Positions 7,249-16,405 of a DNA stretch of 64,000 nucleotides are shown here, in pieces. Below the pieces are notes generated by a model. The model did not search any database. It worked only from the letters and a program-made list of their open reading frames with translations, and was not told the DNA's origin. Position numbers and translations under genes: made by a program. Within the stretch, counting starts at the first letter, position 1. Every line of letters begins with the position of its first letter. The DNA comes from Streptomyces cylindrosporus (GTDB lineage: Bacteria > Actinomycetota > Actinomycetes > Streptomycetales > Streptomycetaceae), in assembly GCF_022698165.1 (NCBI RefSeq), contig NZ_JALDAY010000019.1:124001-188000 (forward strand), read 5' to 3'.

Positions 7249-8487
7249 ATGTCAGGCAACTCGGACCCGCTCACGCCGCGGGCCAAGCTGGCCGTGACCG
7301 CGGGCAAGGCGGTCGCAGCGGCGTCGCGAGCCGCGGGGCGCGGCAGCGGTTCGGTGATCGGCGGCCGGGTGGCGCTCAAGCTGGACCCCGACCTCCTGGC
7401 GCGGCTCGCCCAGCACCTGGACGTCGTCCTGGTCTCGGCGACCAACGGCAAGACCACGACCACCCGCCTGATCGCGGAGGCCCTGCGCGCCGCGGGCCCG
7501 GTCGTCTCCAACGCGCTCGGCGCCAACATGCCGGCCGGCATCACCTCGGCCCTCGCGGGCGGTTCGGACGCCAGGTACGGCGTCATCGAGGTCGACGAGA
7601 AGTACCTCGCGGGCGTGGCCCGGGACACCGACCCGAAGTGCATCGCGCTGCTCAACCTCTCCCGCGACCAGCTCGACCGCGCCGCCGAGACCCGCATGCT
7701 CGCGGAGAACTGGCGCGAGGGGCTCGCCGGTTCCAAGGCCGTGATCATCGCCAACGCCGACGACCCGCTGGTCGTGTGGGCCGCCTCCTCCTCGCCGAAC
7801 GTGATCTGGGTCGCCGCCGGCCAGATGTGGAAGGACGACGCCTGGTCCTGCCCGTCCTGCGGCGGTGTGATGCAGCGGCCCGGCGACGACTGGTTCTGCG
7901 GCGAGTGCGGCTTCCGCCGTCCGACGCCCAGCTGGGCCCTGTCCGGCGACCACGTCCTCGACCCGCACGGCTCGGCCTGGCCGATCCACCTCCAGCTGCC
8001 CGGCCGCGCCAACAAGGCCAACGCCGCCTCCTCGGCCGCCGTCGCCGCCGTCTTCGGCGTGCCGCCGCAGGTCGCCCTCGAACGTATGTGGCAGGTGCAG
8101 GCCGTGGCCGGCCGGTACGACGTGGTGCGCTTCCAGGAGCGCGACCTGCGCCTGCTGCTCGCGAAGAACCCGGCGGGCTGGCTCGAAACGTTCAGCCTGA
8201 TCGATCCGCCGCCCACCCCGGTGATCCTCTCGGTGAACGCGCGCGGCGCCGACGGCACCGACACCTCCTGGCTGTGGGACGTCGACTACACCCGCCTGTC
8301 CGGTCACCCGATCTGCGTCATCGGCGACCGCAGACTGGACCTCGCGGTGCGCCTCGAGGTCGCCAACCAGAACTTCCAGGTGTGCGAGACCCTCGACCAG
8401 GCGGTGCAGCTGAGCCCGCCCGGCCGGATCGAGGTCATCGCCAACTACACCGCGTTCCAGGACCTGCGCCGCCGCGTCGGCAACTGA
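7249..8487 (+). CDS. murT: MurT, Mur-ligase-like subunit of lipid II isoglutaminyl synthase
   Basis: A 412-residue ATP-dependent subunit that, with GatD, amidates the D-glutamate of lipid II during peptidoglycan synthesis. The ATP-binding P-loop is ATNGKTTTT at 64-72. The Mur-ligase middle domain follows, interrupted by a four-cysteine zinc ribbon: C201-x2-C204 and C217-x2-C220, typical of MurT and absent from classical Mur ligases. The C-terminal domain is the MurT-specific DUF1727 type. AGGAGGATCGAGAACTG precedes ATG 7249. gatD follows 14 bp downstream, the usual two-gene operon. Confidence 0.95.
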   Translation: MSGNSDPLTPRAKLAVTAGKAVAAASRAAGRGSGSVIGGRVALKLDPDLLARLAQHLDVVLVSATNGKTTTTRLIAEALRAAGPVVSNALGANMPAGITSALAGGSDARYGVIEVDEKYLAGVARDTDPKCIALLNLSRDQLDRAAETRMLAENWREGLAGSKAVIIANADDPLVVWAASSSPNVIWVAAGQMWKDDAWSCPSCGGVMQRPGDDWFCGECGFRRPTPSWALSGDHVLDPHGSAWPIHLQLPGRANKANAASSAAVAAVFGVPPQVALERMWQVQAVAGRYDVVRFQERDLRLLLAKNPAGWLETFSLIDPPPTPVILSVNARGADGTDTSWLWDVDYTRLSGHPICVIGDRRLDLAVRLEVANQNFQVCETLDQAVQLSPPGRIEVIANYTAFQDLRRRVGN

Positions 8488-8501
8488 CACAGGGGACATT
8501 C

Positions 8502-9230
8502 GTGAGCGACAACCAACTGCGGGTCGTCTGGGTCTACCCCGACCTGCTCAGCACCTACGGCGACCAGGGCAACGTCCTGGTCGTGGAGCGCCGGGCACGG
8601 CAGCGCCGCCTCGACGTGGCCCGCCTCGACGTGCGCAGCGACCAGCCGATCCCCACCTCCGGGGACATCTACCTGATCGGCGGCGGCGAGGACCGGCCGC
8701 AGCGGCTCGCGGCCGAGCGGCTGCGCCGGGACGGGGGGCTGCACCGGGCCGTGGAGAACGGCGCGATCGTCTTCTCCGTCTGCGCCGGCTACCAGATCCT
8801 CGGCCACGAGTTCATCAACGACCTCGGCCAGCGCGAGCCGGGTCTGGGCCTGCTGGACGTGGTCTCCGTGCGCGGCGAGGGCGAGCGGTGCGTCGGTGAC
8901 GTGCTCGCCGACATCGACCCGCGCCTGGGCCTGCCTCCGCTGACCGGCTTCGAGAACCACCAGGGCGTCACCCACCTCGGCCCGACCGCCCGCCCCTTCG
9001 CCCAGGTCAAGCTCGGCAACGGCAACGGCACGGGGGACGGCACGGAGGGCGCGTACAACGACACGGTCTTCGGTACGTACATGCACGGCCCGGTGCTGGC
9101 GCGCAACCCGCTCATCGCCGACCTGCTGCTGAAGCTCGCGCTCGACGTGAACGCGCTGCCGCCGACCGACGACCGCTGGTACGAGGCACTCCGCAACGAG
9201 CGCATCGCGGCTGCGCAGCAGCCTGCGTGA
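8502..9230 (+). CDS. gatD: GatD, glutamine amidotransferase subunit of lipid II isoglutaminyl synthase
   Basis: A 242-residue class I (CobB/CobQ-like) glutaminase that releases ammonia for MurT. The nucleophile is Cys94 in FSVCAGYQILG and the catalytic His is His195 in TYMHGPVLARNP. Start is GTG 8502, 14 bp after murT. Acting together with MurT, the product changes lipid II D-Glu to D-isoglutamine. The C-terminus ends in an Ala/Gln-rich tail (RIAAAQQPA) encoded by repeat-like DNA that continues past the stop. Confidence 0.94.
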   Translation: MSDNQLRVVWVYPDLLSTYGDQGNVLVVERRARQRRLDVARLDVRSDQPIPTSGDIYLIGGGEDRPQRLAAERLRRDGGLHRAVENGAIVFSVCAGYQILGHEFINDLGQREPGLGLLDVVSVRGEGERCVGDVLADIDPRLGLPPLTGFENHQGVTHLGPTARPFAQVKLGNGNGTGDGTEGAYNDTVFGTYMHGPVLARNPLIADLLLKLALDVNALPPTDDRWYEALRNERIAAAQQPA

Positions 9231-9293
9231 ACACAGCTGCGCAGCAGCCCGCCTGACACCTGGAGTCCAGCACTCCGCAACCAGCCCGTCTGA
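9212..9293 (+). repeat. degenerate tandem repeats at and after the gatD stop
   Basis: A unit of the form CGCAGCAGCC-NGC-NTGA occurs at the gatD stop (9215-9230), again directly downstream (9240-9255), and in weaker form at 9277-9293 (CGCAACCAGCCCGTCTGA). Each unit carries an in-phase TGA, so the sequence looks like duplicated copies of the gene's 3' end. The remaining 9294-9435 holds no gene; a TAGGGT hexamer at 9370 may be the pfkA -10 box. Confidence 0.5.
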
Positions 9294-9435
9294 CGGGGCG
9301 TCCGCACAGGTGAGCGGGGTCGTCCAGCAGTCGGACGGACGGTGCGGCCCCGCCCCCCGCTGCCGCTAGGGTGGCGGGGTTCGAGCCGGACAGCGTGGTC
9401 CGGTGCCGACCACGCGAAGAAGGTTTTCTCGGGCT

Positions 9436-10461
9436 ATGCGCATTGGTGTCCTCACGTCCGGCGGCGACTGCCCCGGCCTGAACGCCGTCATCCGGTCCGT
9501 CGTGCACCGCGCCGTCGCCGACCACGGCGACGAGGTCATCGGCTTCCGGGACGGCTGGAAGGGCCTCCTGGAGTGCGACTACCTCAAGCTCGACCTCGAC
9601 GCGGTGGGCGGCATCCTGGCCCGCGGCGGCACCATCCTCGGCTCCTCCCGGGTCCAGCCCTCCCATCTGCGTGACGGCGTGGAGCGGGCCAGGGGCCATG
9701 TCGAGGAGCTCGGTCTCGACGCGATCATCCCGATCGGCGGCGAGGGCACGCTGAAGGCGGCCCGGCTGATGTACGACGCCGGCCTGCCGATCGTCGGCGT
9801 GCCGAAGACCATCGACAACGACATCGCCGTCACGGACGTCACCTTCGGCTTCGACACCGCGGTGGGCGTCGCGACGGAGGCGCTCGACCGCCTCAAGACC
9901 ACCGCCGAGTCCCACCAGCGCGTCCTGGTCGTGGAGGTCATGGGCCGGCACACCGGCTGGATCGCGCTGCACTCCGGCATGGCGGCCGGCGCGCACGCCA
10001 TCGTCGTACCGGAACGGCCCTTCGACATCGAGGAGTTGGCCAAGCGGGTCGGCGAGCGCTTCGAGGCCGGCAAGCGGTTCGCGATCGTCGTCGCGGCGGA
10101 GGGCGCCAAGCCGGCGGTGGGCACCATGGAGTTCGACGAGGGCGGCAAGGACGTCTACGGCCACGAGCGCTTCGCCGGCATCGCCCGCCAGCTGTCGATC
10201 GAGCTGGAGGAGCGGCTCGGCAAGGAGGCGCGGCCGGTGATCCTGGGCCACGTCCAGCGGGGCGGCACGCCGACCGCGTACGACCGGGTCCTGGCGACGC
10301 GTTTCGGCTGGCACGCGGTGGAGGCGGTGCACCGGGGCGAGTTCGGCAAGATGACGGCTCTGCGGGGCACGGACATCGTGATGGTGTCGCTGGCGGAGGC
10401 CGTGGAGACCCTGAAGACGGTTCCGGCCGAGCGCTACGACGAGGCGGAGTGCGTGCTGTAG
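9436..10461 (+). CDS. pfkA: 6-phosphofructokinase (ATP-dependent type)
   Basis: A 341-residue kinase making fructose 1,6-bisphosphate in glycolysis. The start is ATG 9436 (MRIGVLTSGGDCPGLNAV); an upstream in-frame ATG lacks support. GGEGT at 101-105 puts Gly at 104, which marks ATP rather than pyrophosphate use. The catalytic loop is PKTIDND at 123-129, with Lys124, a residue shared with pyrophosphate enzymes. This G104/K124 combination is known from the S. coelicolor ATP enzyme. Streptomyces have several pfkA paralogs, and which one this is cannot be told from sequence alone. A strong terminator follows. Confidence 0.94.
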   Translation: MRIGVLTSGGDCPGLNAVIRSVVHRAVADHGDEVIGFRDGWKGLLECDYLKLDLDAVGGILARGGTILGSSRVQPSHLRDGVERARGHVEELGLDAIIPIGGEGTLKAARLMYDAGLPIVGVPKTIDNDIAVTDVTFGFDTAVGVATEALDRLKTTAESHQRVLVVEVMGRHTGWIALHSGMAAGAHAIVVPERPFDIEELAKRVGERFEAGKRFAIVVAAEGAKPAVGTMEFDEGGKDVYGHERFAGIARQLSIELEERLGKEARPVILGHVQRGGTPTAYDRVLATRFGWHAVEAVHRGEFGKMTALRGTDIVMVSLAEAVETLKTVPAERYDEAECVL

Positions 10462-10476
10462 GGCGTGCGTGAGCGA

Positions 10477-10512
10477 AACCGCCCCCGGTCATCACCGTGA
10501 CCGGGGGCGGTT
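10477..10512 (+). terminator. intrinsic terminator after pfkA
   Basis: A perfect 15-bp stem, arms 10477-10491 and 10498-10512, closes a 6-nt loop (TCACCG). It starts 16 bp after the pfkA stop and is followed by CTAGTCTG. It ends pfkA transcription before the CtaG-like gene. Confidence 0.85.
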
Positions 10513-10566
10513 CTAGTCTGGGTCCGGACAGACAGCTCACAACCCCCACGAATCAGGAGCCGTTGG

Positions 10567-11517
10567 ATGGATCACAGCGGGCACGGCATGACCATGGATC
10601 TGCCGCCGTTCACGCTGGGGCGGGGGCTTCAGTGGTCGGCGGACCCGTTCTTCCTCACGGCGTGTCTGCTGGGGCTCGCGCTGTACGCGTACGGCGTGGT
10701 GCGGCTGCGGCGGCGCGGGGACGCGTGGCCGGTGGGGCGGACGATCTCCTTCGTCGTCGGGGTGCTGACCATCGGCCTCGTCATGTGCACCAGGCTGAAC
10801 GACTACGGCATGGTCATGTTCAGCGTGCACATGGTGCAGCACATGATCATCAGCATGCTGTCGCCGATCCTGATCCTGCTCGGCGCCCCCGTCACCCTCG
10901 CCCTGCGCGCGCTGCCCGCCGCGGGCAAGGGCCGCAAGGGCCCGCGCGAACTGCTGCTGATGCTGCTGCACAGCCGGTACATGCGGATCATCACGCACCC
11001 CGCCTTCACCATCCCGCTGTTCATCGCGAGCCTGTACGCGCTGTACTTCACGCCCCTCTTCGACTTCCTGATGGGTTCGAAGACCGGGCACATCGCGATG
11101 ATGGTGCACTTCCTCGCCGTGGGTGTCGTGTTCTTCTGGCCGATCATCGGCGTGGACCCGGGCCCGCACCGGCCGGGCTATCTGATGCGGATGCTGGAGC
11201 TGTTCGCCGGCATGCCCTTCCACGCGTTCTTCGGCATCGCGCTGATGATGGCGTCGACGCCGATGGTCGAGACGTTCAAGAACCCGCCCGCCTCCCTCGG
11301 CATCGACGCGCTGTCCGACCAGACGGCGGCCGGCGGCATCGCCTGGGCGTTCAGCGAGGTCCCGTCCGTACTGGTGCTGCTCGCGCTGCTGTTCCAGTGG
11401 TACGGCTCCGAGCAGCGGCAGGCCAAACGCAAGGACCGGGCCGCCGACCGCGACGGCGACAAGGAACTCGAGGCGTACAACGCCTATTTGGCCTCATTGA
11501 ACGCACGGGGGCGTTAA
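10567..11517 (+). CDS. CtaG-like cytochrome c oxidase assembly membrane protein
   Basis: A 316-residue polytopic membrane protein of the caa3-type CtaG/YkoY-like family, thought to help insert copper or assemble terminal oxidase. Seven or so hydrophobic helices are visible, for example FFLTACLLGLALYAYG, TISFVVGVLTIGLVM and VGVVFFWPIIGVDPGP. Conserved histidines lie in HMVQHMIISMLSP and the N-terminal MDHSGHGM, possible metal ligands. The charged C-terminal tail (KRKDRAADRDGDKELE) is cytoplasmic. CAGGAGCC precedes ATG 10567. No oxidase genes are adjacent. Confidence 0.82.
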   Translation: MDHSGHGMTMDLPPFTLGRGLQWSADPFFLTACLLGLALYAYGVVRLRRRGDAWPVGRTISFVVGVLTIGLVMCTRLNDYGMVMFSVHMVQHMIISMLSPILILLGAPVTLALRALPAAGKGRKGPRELLLMLLHSRYMRIITHPAFTIPLFIASLYALYFTPLFDFLMGSKTGHIAMMVHFLAVGVVFFWPIIGVDPGPHRPGYLMRMLELFAGMPFHAFFGIALMMASTPMVETFKNPPASLGIDALSDQTAAGGIAWAFSEVPSVLVLLALLFQWYGSEQRQAKRKDRAADRDGDKELEAYNAYLASLNARGR

Positions 11518-11584
11518 GGGCTTCGCCATTCCGCGGCATTCAGTAGCATGAAGCGCATCGGGGGTACCGCCGGGGGGAGCGGTG

Positions 11585-13042
11585 ATGACACTTCGCGCTT
11601 TTGTGCCAAGGGCCGGAATATCGGTGATTCGACGGATCGCCGTCCTGCTCGTATTCGTACTGATGCTCAGTGGCTGCGATCGAAGTACGCCATTGACGCT
11701 GGTGAAGGCAGTCGCGGCGGGAGTTCCGTCGCTCGCACCATTCTTCGACGAGGGCAGCGGGCTGGGCCACGACTCGCCGGTCCGTTCGCAGGTCGTGCAG
11801 GGCAGCCTCCAGCAAGGGGACACACCCGGGCTGTACGGCGGCACGCGCAAGCCGAACATCTGTGACGTCAAGAAACTCAAGGCGTTTCTCACGGATCCCA
11901 GGAATCACCAGAAGGCGCAGGCGTGGGCGGACGCCCTGAGTATTACCACCGCCGAGATTCCCGGATATCTGGACCGGCTCACTCCTGTTCTCCTGCGTCA
12001 CGACACGCTCGTGCAGAACCACGACTACAAGAAGGGAAAGGCCGTCCCCTTCAACTCCCTGCTCCAGGCGGGAATCGCGATTCTCGTCGATGAACAGGGA
12101 CTTCCGGCTGTGAAGTGCTCGTGCGGAAATCCGCTGCGTCCCTTCACCGGTGACACGAACCGGATTTCGGTCAAGTTCGACGACGGCAACAAGAAGTGGC
12201 AGGGATACCGGAGTTCCTCGGTGGTGGCCGTTCGGCCGGCCGTCCGGCCGATGCGGCAGCTCGCCCTCGTCGACGTGGACGATTCCGCGCGCGGTATCGA
12301 CCGTCCGGTCGGCACCACGGGCTCGGCCGACAAGCCCTTCAACGCGGCCAAGCCGCGGCCCGTGCCCGTCCTCGCCGGGACGACGTTCGGGGACGCGAGC
12401 CGGCAGCTGGCCGCCAAGGGGCTGGCGGTCGGATACACCGGGAGGTCCCTGCCGCCCGACGACGCCACGGTCACCGCCTCGGACCCGCCGGCCGGGACCC
12501 CGCTGCGATTCGGGCAGTACGTGACGCTGAGCGTGACCGGCGGGACCTCGCCGGGGAGCGGCTCGGGAGGGACGTCGGAGGGTTCGTCCGGGGCCACGTC
12601 CACTCCTCCGGGGACCTCGTCCTCCGGGCCGTCCACGAAGCCGCCGTCATCGGGCTCGTCAGGACCGTCGTCGCCGTCCTCGGGATCCTCGGGACCGTCG
12701 TCCGGGTCGTCCGGACCGTCCTCGCCCTCGTCGCCGTCCAGCGGCGGCCCGAGTACGTCCTCGGCCCCGCCGTCCTCGTCGAGCGCGCCGCCGCCGAGCT
12801 CGCAGAAGCCGCCGTCGAGCGACCCGCCGACGACCGTCAGCGCGCCCCCGCCGCCCAGCGACCCGGTCACCAGCAGCGCACCGCCCCCGCCGAGCGACCC
12901 GGTGACCTCCAGCGCCCCGGTCACCACCGGCGCGCCGCCGCCCGAGACCAGCAGCGCCCCGGCCACCAGCGAGCCGGCGAGCAGCGCACCCGCCGCGAGT
13001 GAGCCCGGGAGTTCCGGGGCCGCCGTCGGCGCGATCATGTAG
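11585..13042 (+). CDS. putative secreted lipoprotein with PASTA-like domain and Ser/Pro-rich tail
   Basis: A 485-residue protein. The N-terminus is a lipoprotein signal: basic residues, a hydrophobic run, and the lipobox LMLSGC, with the Cys at about residue 30. Residues ~85-220 form a conserved Streptomyces domain of unknown function (I believe catalogued as a DUF next to kinases). Residues ~255-320 (PVPVLAGTTFGDASRQL to YVTLSVTGG) look like one PASTA domain. The last ~165 residues are Ser/Pro/Gly low-complexity, a likely wall-spanning spacer. ATG 11585 has a GGGGAG site; GTG 11582 is an alternative. A Ser/Thr kinase gene follows after 28 bp, suggesting a surface sensor or kinase partner. 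Confidence 0.72.
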   Translation: MTLRAFVPRAGISVIRRIAVLLVFVLMLSGCDRSTPLTLVKAVAAGVPSLAPFFDEGSGLGHDSPVRSQVVQGSLQQGDTPGLYGGTRKPNICDVKKLKAFLTDPRNHQKAQAWADALSITTAEIPGYLDRLTPVLLRHDTLVQNHDYKKGKAVPFNSLLQAGIAILVDEQGLPAVKCSCGNPLRPFTGDTNRISVKFDDGNKKWQGYRSSSVVAVRPAVRPMRQLALVDVDDSARGIDRPVGTTGSADKPFNAAKPRPVPVLAGTTFGDASRQLAAKGLAVGYTGRSLPPDDATVTASDPPAGTPLRFGQYVTLSVTGGTSPGSGSGGTSEGSSGATSTPPGTSSSGPSTKPPSSGSSGPSSPSSGSSGPSSGSSGPSSPSSPSSGGPSTSSAPPSSSSAPPPSSQKPPSSDPPTTVSAPPPPSDPVTSSAPPPPSDPVTSSAPVTTGAPPPETSSAPATSEPASSAPAASEPGSSGAAVGAIM

Positions 13043-13070
13043 CGCCCCCGCAGAACCCGGGAGTCACCGG

Positions 13071-14972
13071 ATGCATTCAGGATCACCGACGTCGGGAGTG
13101 GGCCGGGTCATCGCCGGCCGTTATCTGCTGCTGAACCGGCTCGGCAGCGGCGGCATGGGCCATGTCTGGCTCGCCCACGACCAGAGACTCGCCTGCGAGG
13201 TGGCGCTCAAGGAGATCGTCTTCCGGGATCCCGAACCCACCGGTGACGAACGCGAGGCGCGGGTCGCCCGGGCCCGCGCCGAGGCCCGGCACGCGGCCGG
13301 GCTGCGCGGCCATCCGCACGTGGTGACCGTGCACGACGTGCTGGAGCACGAGGGCCTGCCGTGGATCGTCATGGAGTACGTGAGCGGTGCGGTCGACCTG
13401 CGCGACCTGGTCGAGCGGCGCGGCCCGCTGGCGCCCGCGGAATGCGCCCGCATCGGCCTCGCCGTCCTCGACGCGCTGACCGCGGGGCACGAGCGGGGCG
13501 TGATGCACCGGGACGTAAAACCGGCGAACATCCTGCTGGCGCCGGACCGCTCGGGGGCCCCGTACGGGCGGATCCTGCTCACCGACTACGGCATCTCGGT
13601 GCAGCCGGACGGCGGCGAGACCCGGTACACGCTGGCGTCCGTGCTGGTGGGCACGTCGGGCTATCTGGCGCCCGAGCGGGCCACGGGCGGGCCGCCGACG
13701 CCCGCCGCCGACCTGTTCTCGCTGGGCTGCACGCTCTACTACGGCGTGGAGGGCCGGGGCCCCTTCGAGCGCGAGTCGCACCTGGCCGAGGTCACCGCCG
13801 TGGTGATGGAGGAGCCGCGTCCGGCCCAGCGTGCCGGCGCGCTGGGCCCCGTACTGCAGAAGCTGCTGGAGAAGGATCCGGTACGGCGGCCGTCCGCGCC
13901 GGAGGCGGAGGCGGCGCTGTCGCGGATCGTGACGCCGGAGCCGGATTCCTTCGCCCGCACCCAGACCGACCTCGGCTCACAGCCGCCGTGGGCGGGGGTG
14001 TCCCCTCCCCCGCCGCCTCCACCGCCGGGTCCAGGACCCGCGGCCGAGGGCCTCCGCTCGGACAGCCTCGGCGCGGGCAGCTTCGGATCCAGTGGATTCG
14101 GGCCCGTCGTGGTGCCCGGGCCGCCCCCGGCCACCCATCGCCGCAGTGGGCTGCCGCGCGTGCTGCGGGCCGTCGCCGCCGCCTCGCTGGGGCTCGTGCT
14201 GGCGCTGGGCGGGGTCTGGTACGCCGTGGCCCACCGGGCTTCCGGCGACGGCGACGGCGGGTCGAAGTCGCCCTACGGCTCGGCCGTCGGGCTCACCGTG
14301 CCGCTCAAGGACGGTGACTGCGTGCTGGCCGACTGGCCCGGCGCGCGGCTCCAGGGCACGCCCCGGCTGAAGCTGGACCCGACCTGCACGAGCGGGCCGC
14401 CGGACGGGCAGGTCATGGCCTTCGCGCCGGCCGCCTCGGCGGACGAGGCACGCAAGCTGGGGGCGGCGCGGTGCGAGGAGCGCACGCAGGAGATCCGGGA
14501 GCGGCTGGCCGACGTCCACAGTGTCGCCGTCGTGCCGACCGACGCCGGTTTCGAGGCGGCGAACCGGCGCACCGCCTGTCTGGTGGTGGGCGCGCACGGG
14601 CCGGTCTACGGGCCGCTCGGCGACAACCGCAAGCTCGGCACGTCCTTCACCCACACGGAGAACATGCAGCGCCGGGACTGTCTGCGGACCCAGTCCGTGC
14701 GCAGCGCCTCCCTGGTCGCCTGCTCCGGCCCGCACGACGAGCAGGTGCTCGGTTTCACCCGGCTGGGCAAGGACGTCACCTTCGCCGAGGCCCGTACGGA
14801 GTCGGACGCGGCCTGCGCCAGGGACGTGCCGCCGCGCGACTACGGCTTCGACCCGTCGGCCTACGCGTCCGGCTCCTGGACCAGCCAGGGACCCTGGAAA
14901 TCGGGCACCCATTTCGTCGTGTGCACCGTCCGGAAGCAGAACGGGGGCACCATGGAGGGGGACGAATCCTGA
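13071..14972 (+). CDS. transmembrane serine/threonine protein kinase (PknB/Hanks type)
   Basis: A 633-residue kinase. The glycine loop is GSGGMG at 25-30, the ATP lysine is Lys47 (VALKE), the catalytic loop is HRDVKPAN with Asp148, and the metal motif is DYG (172-174) rather than DFG. YLAPERA marks the P+1 region. A Pro-rich juxtamembrane linker precedes one membrane helix at about 361-389. The ~245-residue outer region contains paired cysteines but no recognisable PASTA repeats. It lies 28 bp after the lipoprotein gene and 13 bp before a small membrane protein gene, so an operon is likely. Substrates are unknown. Confidence 0.92.
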   Translation: MHSGSPTSGVGRVIAGRYLLLNRLGSGGMGHVWLAHDQRLACEVALKEIVFRDPEPTGDEREARVARARAEARHAAGLRGHPHVVTVHDVLEHEGLPWIVMEYVSGAVDLRDLVERRGPLAPAECARIGLAVLDALTAGHERGVMHRDVKPANILLAPDRSGAPYGRILLTDYGISVQPDGGETRYTLASVLVGTSGYLAPERATGGPPTPAADLFSLGCTLYYGVEGRGPFERESHLAEVTAVVMEEPRPAQRAGALGPVLQKLLEKDPVRRPSAPEAEAALSRIVTPEPDSFARTQTDLGSQPPWAGVSPPPPPPPPGPGPAAEGLRSDSLGAGSFGSSGFGPVVVPGPPPATHRRSGLPRVLRAVAAASLGLVLALGGVWYAVAHRASGDGDGGSKSPYGSAVGLTVPLKDGDCVLADWPGARLQGTPRLKLDPTCTSGPPDGQVMAFAPAASADEARKLGAARCEERTQEIRERLADVHSVAVVPTDAGFEAANRRTACLVVGAHGPVYGPLGDNRKLGTSFTHTENMQRRDCLRTQSVRSASLVACSGPHDEQVLGFTRLGKDVTFAEARTESDAACARDVPPRDYGFDPSAYASGSWTSQGPWKSGTHFVVCTVRKQNGGTMEGDES

Positions 14973-14985
14973 GGAGGGTGCCTCG

Positions 14986-15159
14986 ATGCCCGGTTCTACG
15001 GACGGTTCTACGAAGGCGATGGGCGTGCTGACCGTCGGCGGTCTCGTCGTGGTCACGGCCTACACGGTGGCGCTCGGCAGCAACGGCTGGCTGTGGTTCG
15101 GCTGGGTCGTGCTGGGGCTGCTCACCCTCGGCATGATCGCCACCCGCAGCAGCGCCTGA
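14986..15159 (+). CDS. small two-helix membrane protein
   Basis: A 57-residue protein with a GAGGAGG site 9 bp before ATG 14986. Two hydrophobic segments are visible: GVLTVGGLVVVTAYTVAL (about 13-31) and GWLWFGWVVLGLLTLGMIA (about 34-53). It follows the kinase by 13 bp and is probably co-transcribed with it. I do not recognise a family; a helper for the kinase or lipoprotein is only an inference from position. Confidence 0.7.
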   Translation: MPGSTDGSTKAMGVLTVGGLVVVTAYTVALGSNGWLWFGWVVLGLLTLGMIATRSSA

Positions 15160-15187
15160 CGCGCCCCGCGCACGGCGGCGGCACGGC

Positions 15188-16405
15188 TCACTCCTCGCCG
15201 ATCCGCCCGGCGGAGTGGACGCCCGGCTGGTACTTGGGCAGCCGGGCGGTGACCTTCATGCCCGCGCCGACGGCGGTCTCGATGACGAGCCCGTAGTCGT
15301 CGCCGTAGACCTGCCGGAGCCGGTCGTCGACGTTGGACAGCCCGATCCCGCCGGACGGGCTGACCTCGCCGGCGAGGATACGGCGCAGCAGCACCGGGTC
15401 CATGCCGACGCCGTCGTCCTCGATGACGACCAGGGCCTCGGCGCCCGCGTCCTGCGCGGTGATGCTGATGTGGCACTTGCCCCCGACGGTCGCCGCCTTG
15501 CCTTCGAGGCCGTGCTTGACGGCGTTCTCGACGAGCGGCTGGAGGCAGAGGAAGGGCAGGGCGACCGGCAGCACCTCGGGCGCGATCTGCAGGGTGACCG
15601 ACAGGCGCTCGCCGAAGCGTGCCCGCACGAGCGCCAAGTAGTGGTCGATGGCGTGGAGTTCGTCGGCCAGGGTGGTGAAGTCGCCGTGCCTGCGGAACGA
15701 GTAGCGGGTGAAATCGGCGAATTCCAGGAGGAGTTCGCGGGCGCGCTCGGGGTCGGTGCGGACGAAGCTGGCGATCACCGCGAGCGAGTTGAAGATGAAG
15801 TGCGGGGAGATCTGGGCCCGAAGTGCCTTGATCTCGGCCTCGATCAGACGGGTGCGGGACTGGTCGAGATCGGCCAGCTCCAGCTGGACGCTCACCCAGC
15901 GGGCGACCTCCCCGGCGGCCCGGACCAGGACGGCGGACTCGCGGGGCGCGCAGGCGACGAGGGCGCCGTGGACGCGGTCGTCGACGGTGAGGGGGGCGAC
16001 GACGGCCCAGCGGACCGGACAGTCCGGGGTCTCGCACTTGAGGCGGAAGGCCTCGCCGCGGCCGGTGTCCAGGGCTCCGGCGAGGCGTTCCATGATCTCG
16101 GTGCGGTGGTGGGCGCCGACGCCGTCCCAGACCAGGACCTCCTTCTGGTCCGTGAGGCACAGCGCGTCCGTGCCGAGCAGGGTGCGCAGTCTGCGGGCCG
16201 ACTTGCGGGCGGTCTCCTCGGTCAACCCGGCCCGCAGCGGGGGCGCGGCGAGCGAGGCGGTGTGCAGGGTCTGGAAGGTGGCGTGCTCGACGGGCGTGCC
16301 GAGCCCGGCCAGGTTCTCGGGCCGGGCGGTGCGCCGCCCCAGCCAGAAACCGGCGGCGAGCAGCGGGAGGACGGCGACGCACAGGCCGGCGAGGAAGCCG
16401 CTCAC
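15188..16405 (-). CDS. LytS-type sensor histidine kinase
   Basis: A 405-residue kinase starting at GTG 16405, which overlaps the upstream symporter stop (GTGA). It has one N-terminal membrane helix (about 5-22), a GAF-like domain (about 60-185) and a HisKA_5-type transmitter with the His in QISPHFIFNSLAV, then an ATPase domain with LVENAVKHGLEG (N box), DDGVGMD and GIGLSNVDDRL. The order LytTR regulator, DUF485-like protein, symporter, kinase on one strand with 4-bp overlaps marks a single operon. It probably senses intracellular or imported carboxylate status to control the symporter. Confidence 0.92.
   Translation of the reverse strand: MSGFLAGLCVAVLPLLAAGFWLGRRTARPENLAGLGTPVEHATFQTLHTASLAAPPLRAGLTEETARKSARRLRTLLGTDALCLTDQKEVLVWDGVGAHHRTEIMERLAGALDTGRGEAFRLKCETPDCPVRWAVVAPLTVDDRVHGALVACAPRESAVLVRAAGEVARWVSVQLELADLDQSRTRLIEAEIKALRAQISPHFIFNSLAVIASFVRTDPERARELLLEFADFTRYSFRRHGDFTTLADELHAIDHYLALVRARFGERLSVTLQIAPEVLPVALPFLCLQPLVENAVKHGLEGKAATVGGKCHISITAQDAGAEALVVIEDDGVGMDPVLLRRILAGEVSPSGGIGLSNVDDRLRQVYGDDYGLVIETAVGAGMKVTARLPKYQPGVHSAGRIGEE

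Noticed and set aside
12631..12840. Short repeats in the lipoprotein gene considered as a DNA repeat or CRISPR-like array
   Set aside because: The periodicity is coding low complexity (Ser/Pro/Gly units), without uniform repeat and spacer lengths.
12025..13086. 353-codon minus-strand frame with Gly/Asp/Pro repeats
   Set aside because: It mirrors the Ser/Pro-rich tail of the lipoprotein and has no ribosome site or family.
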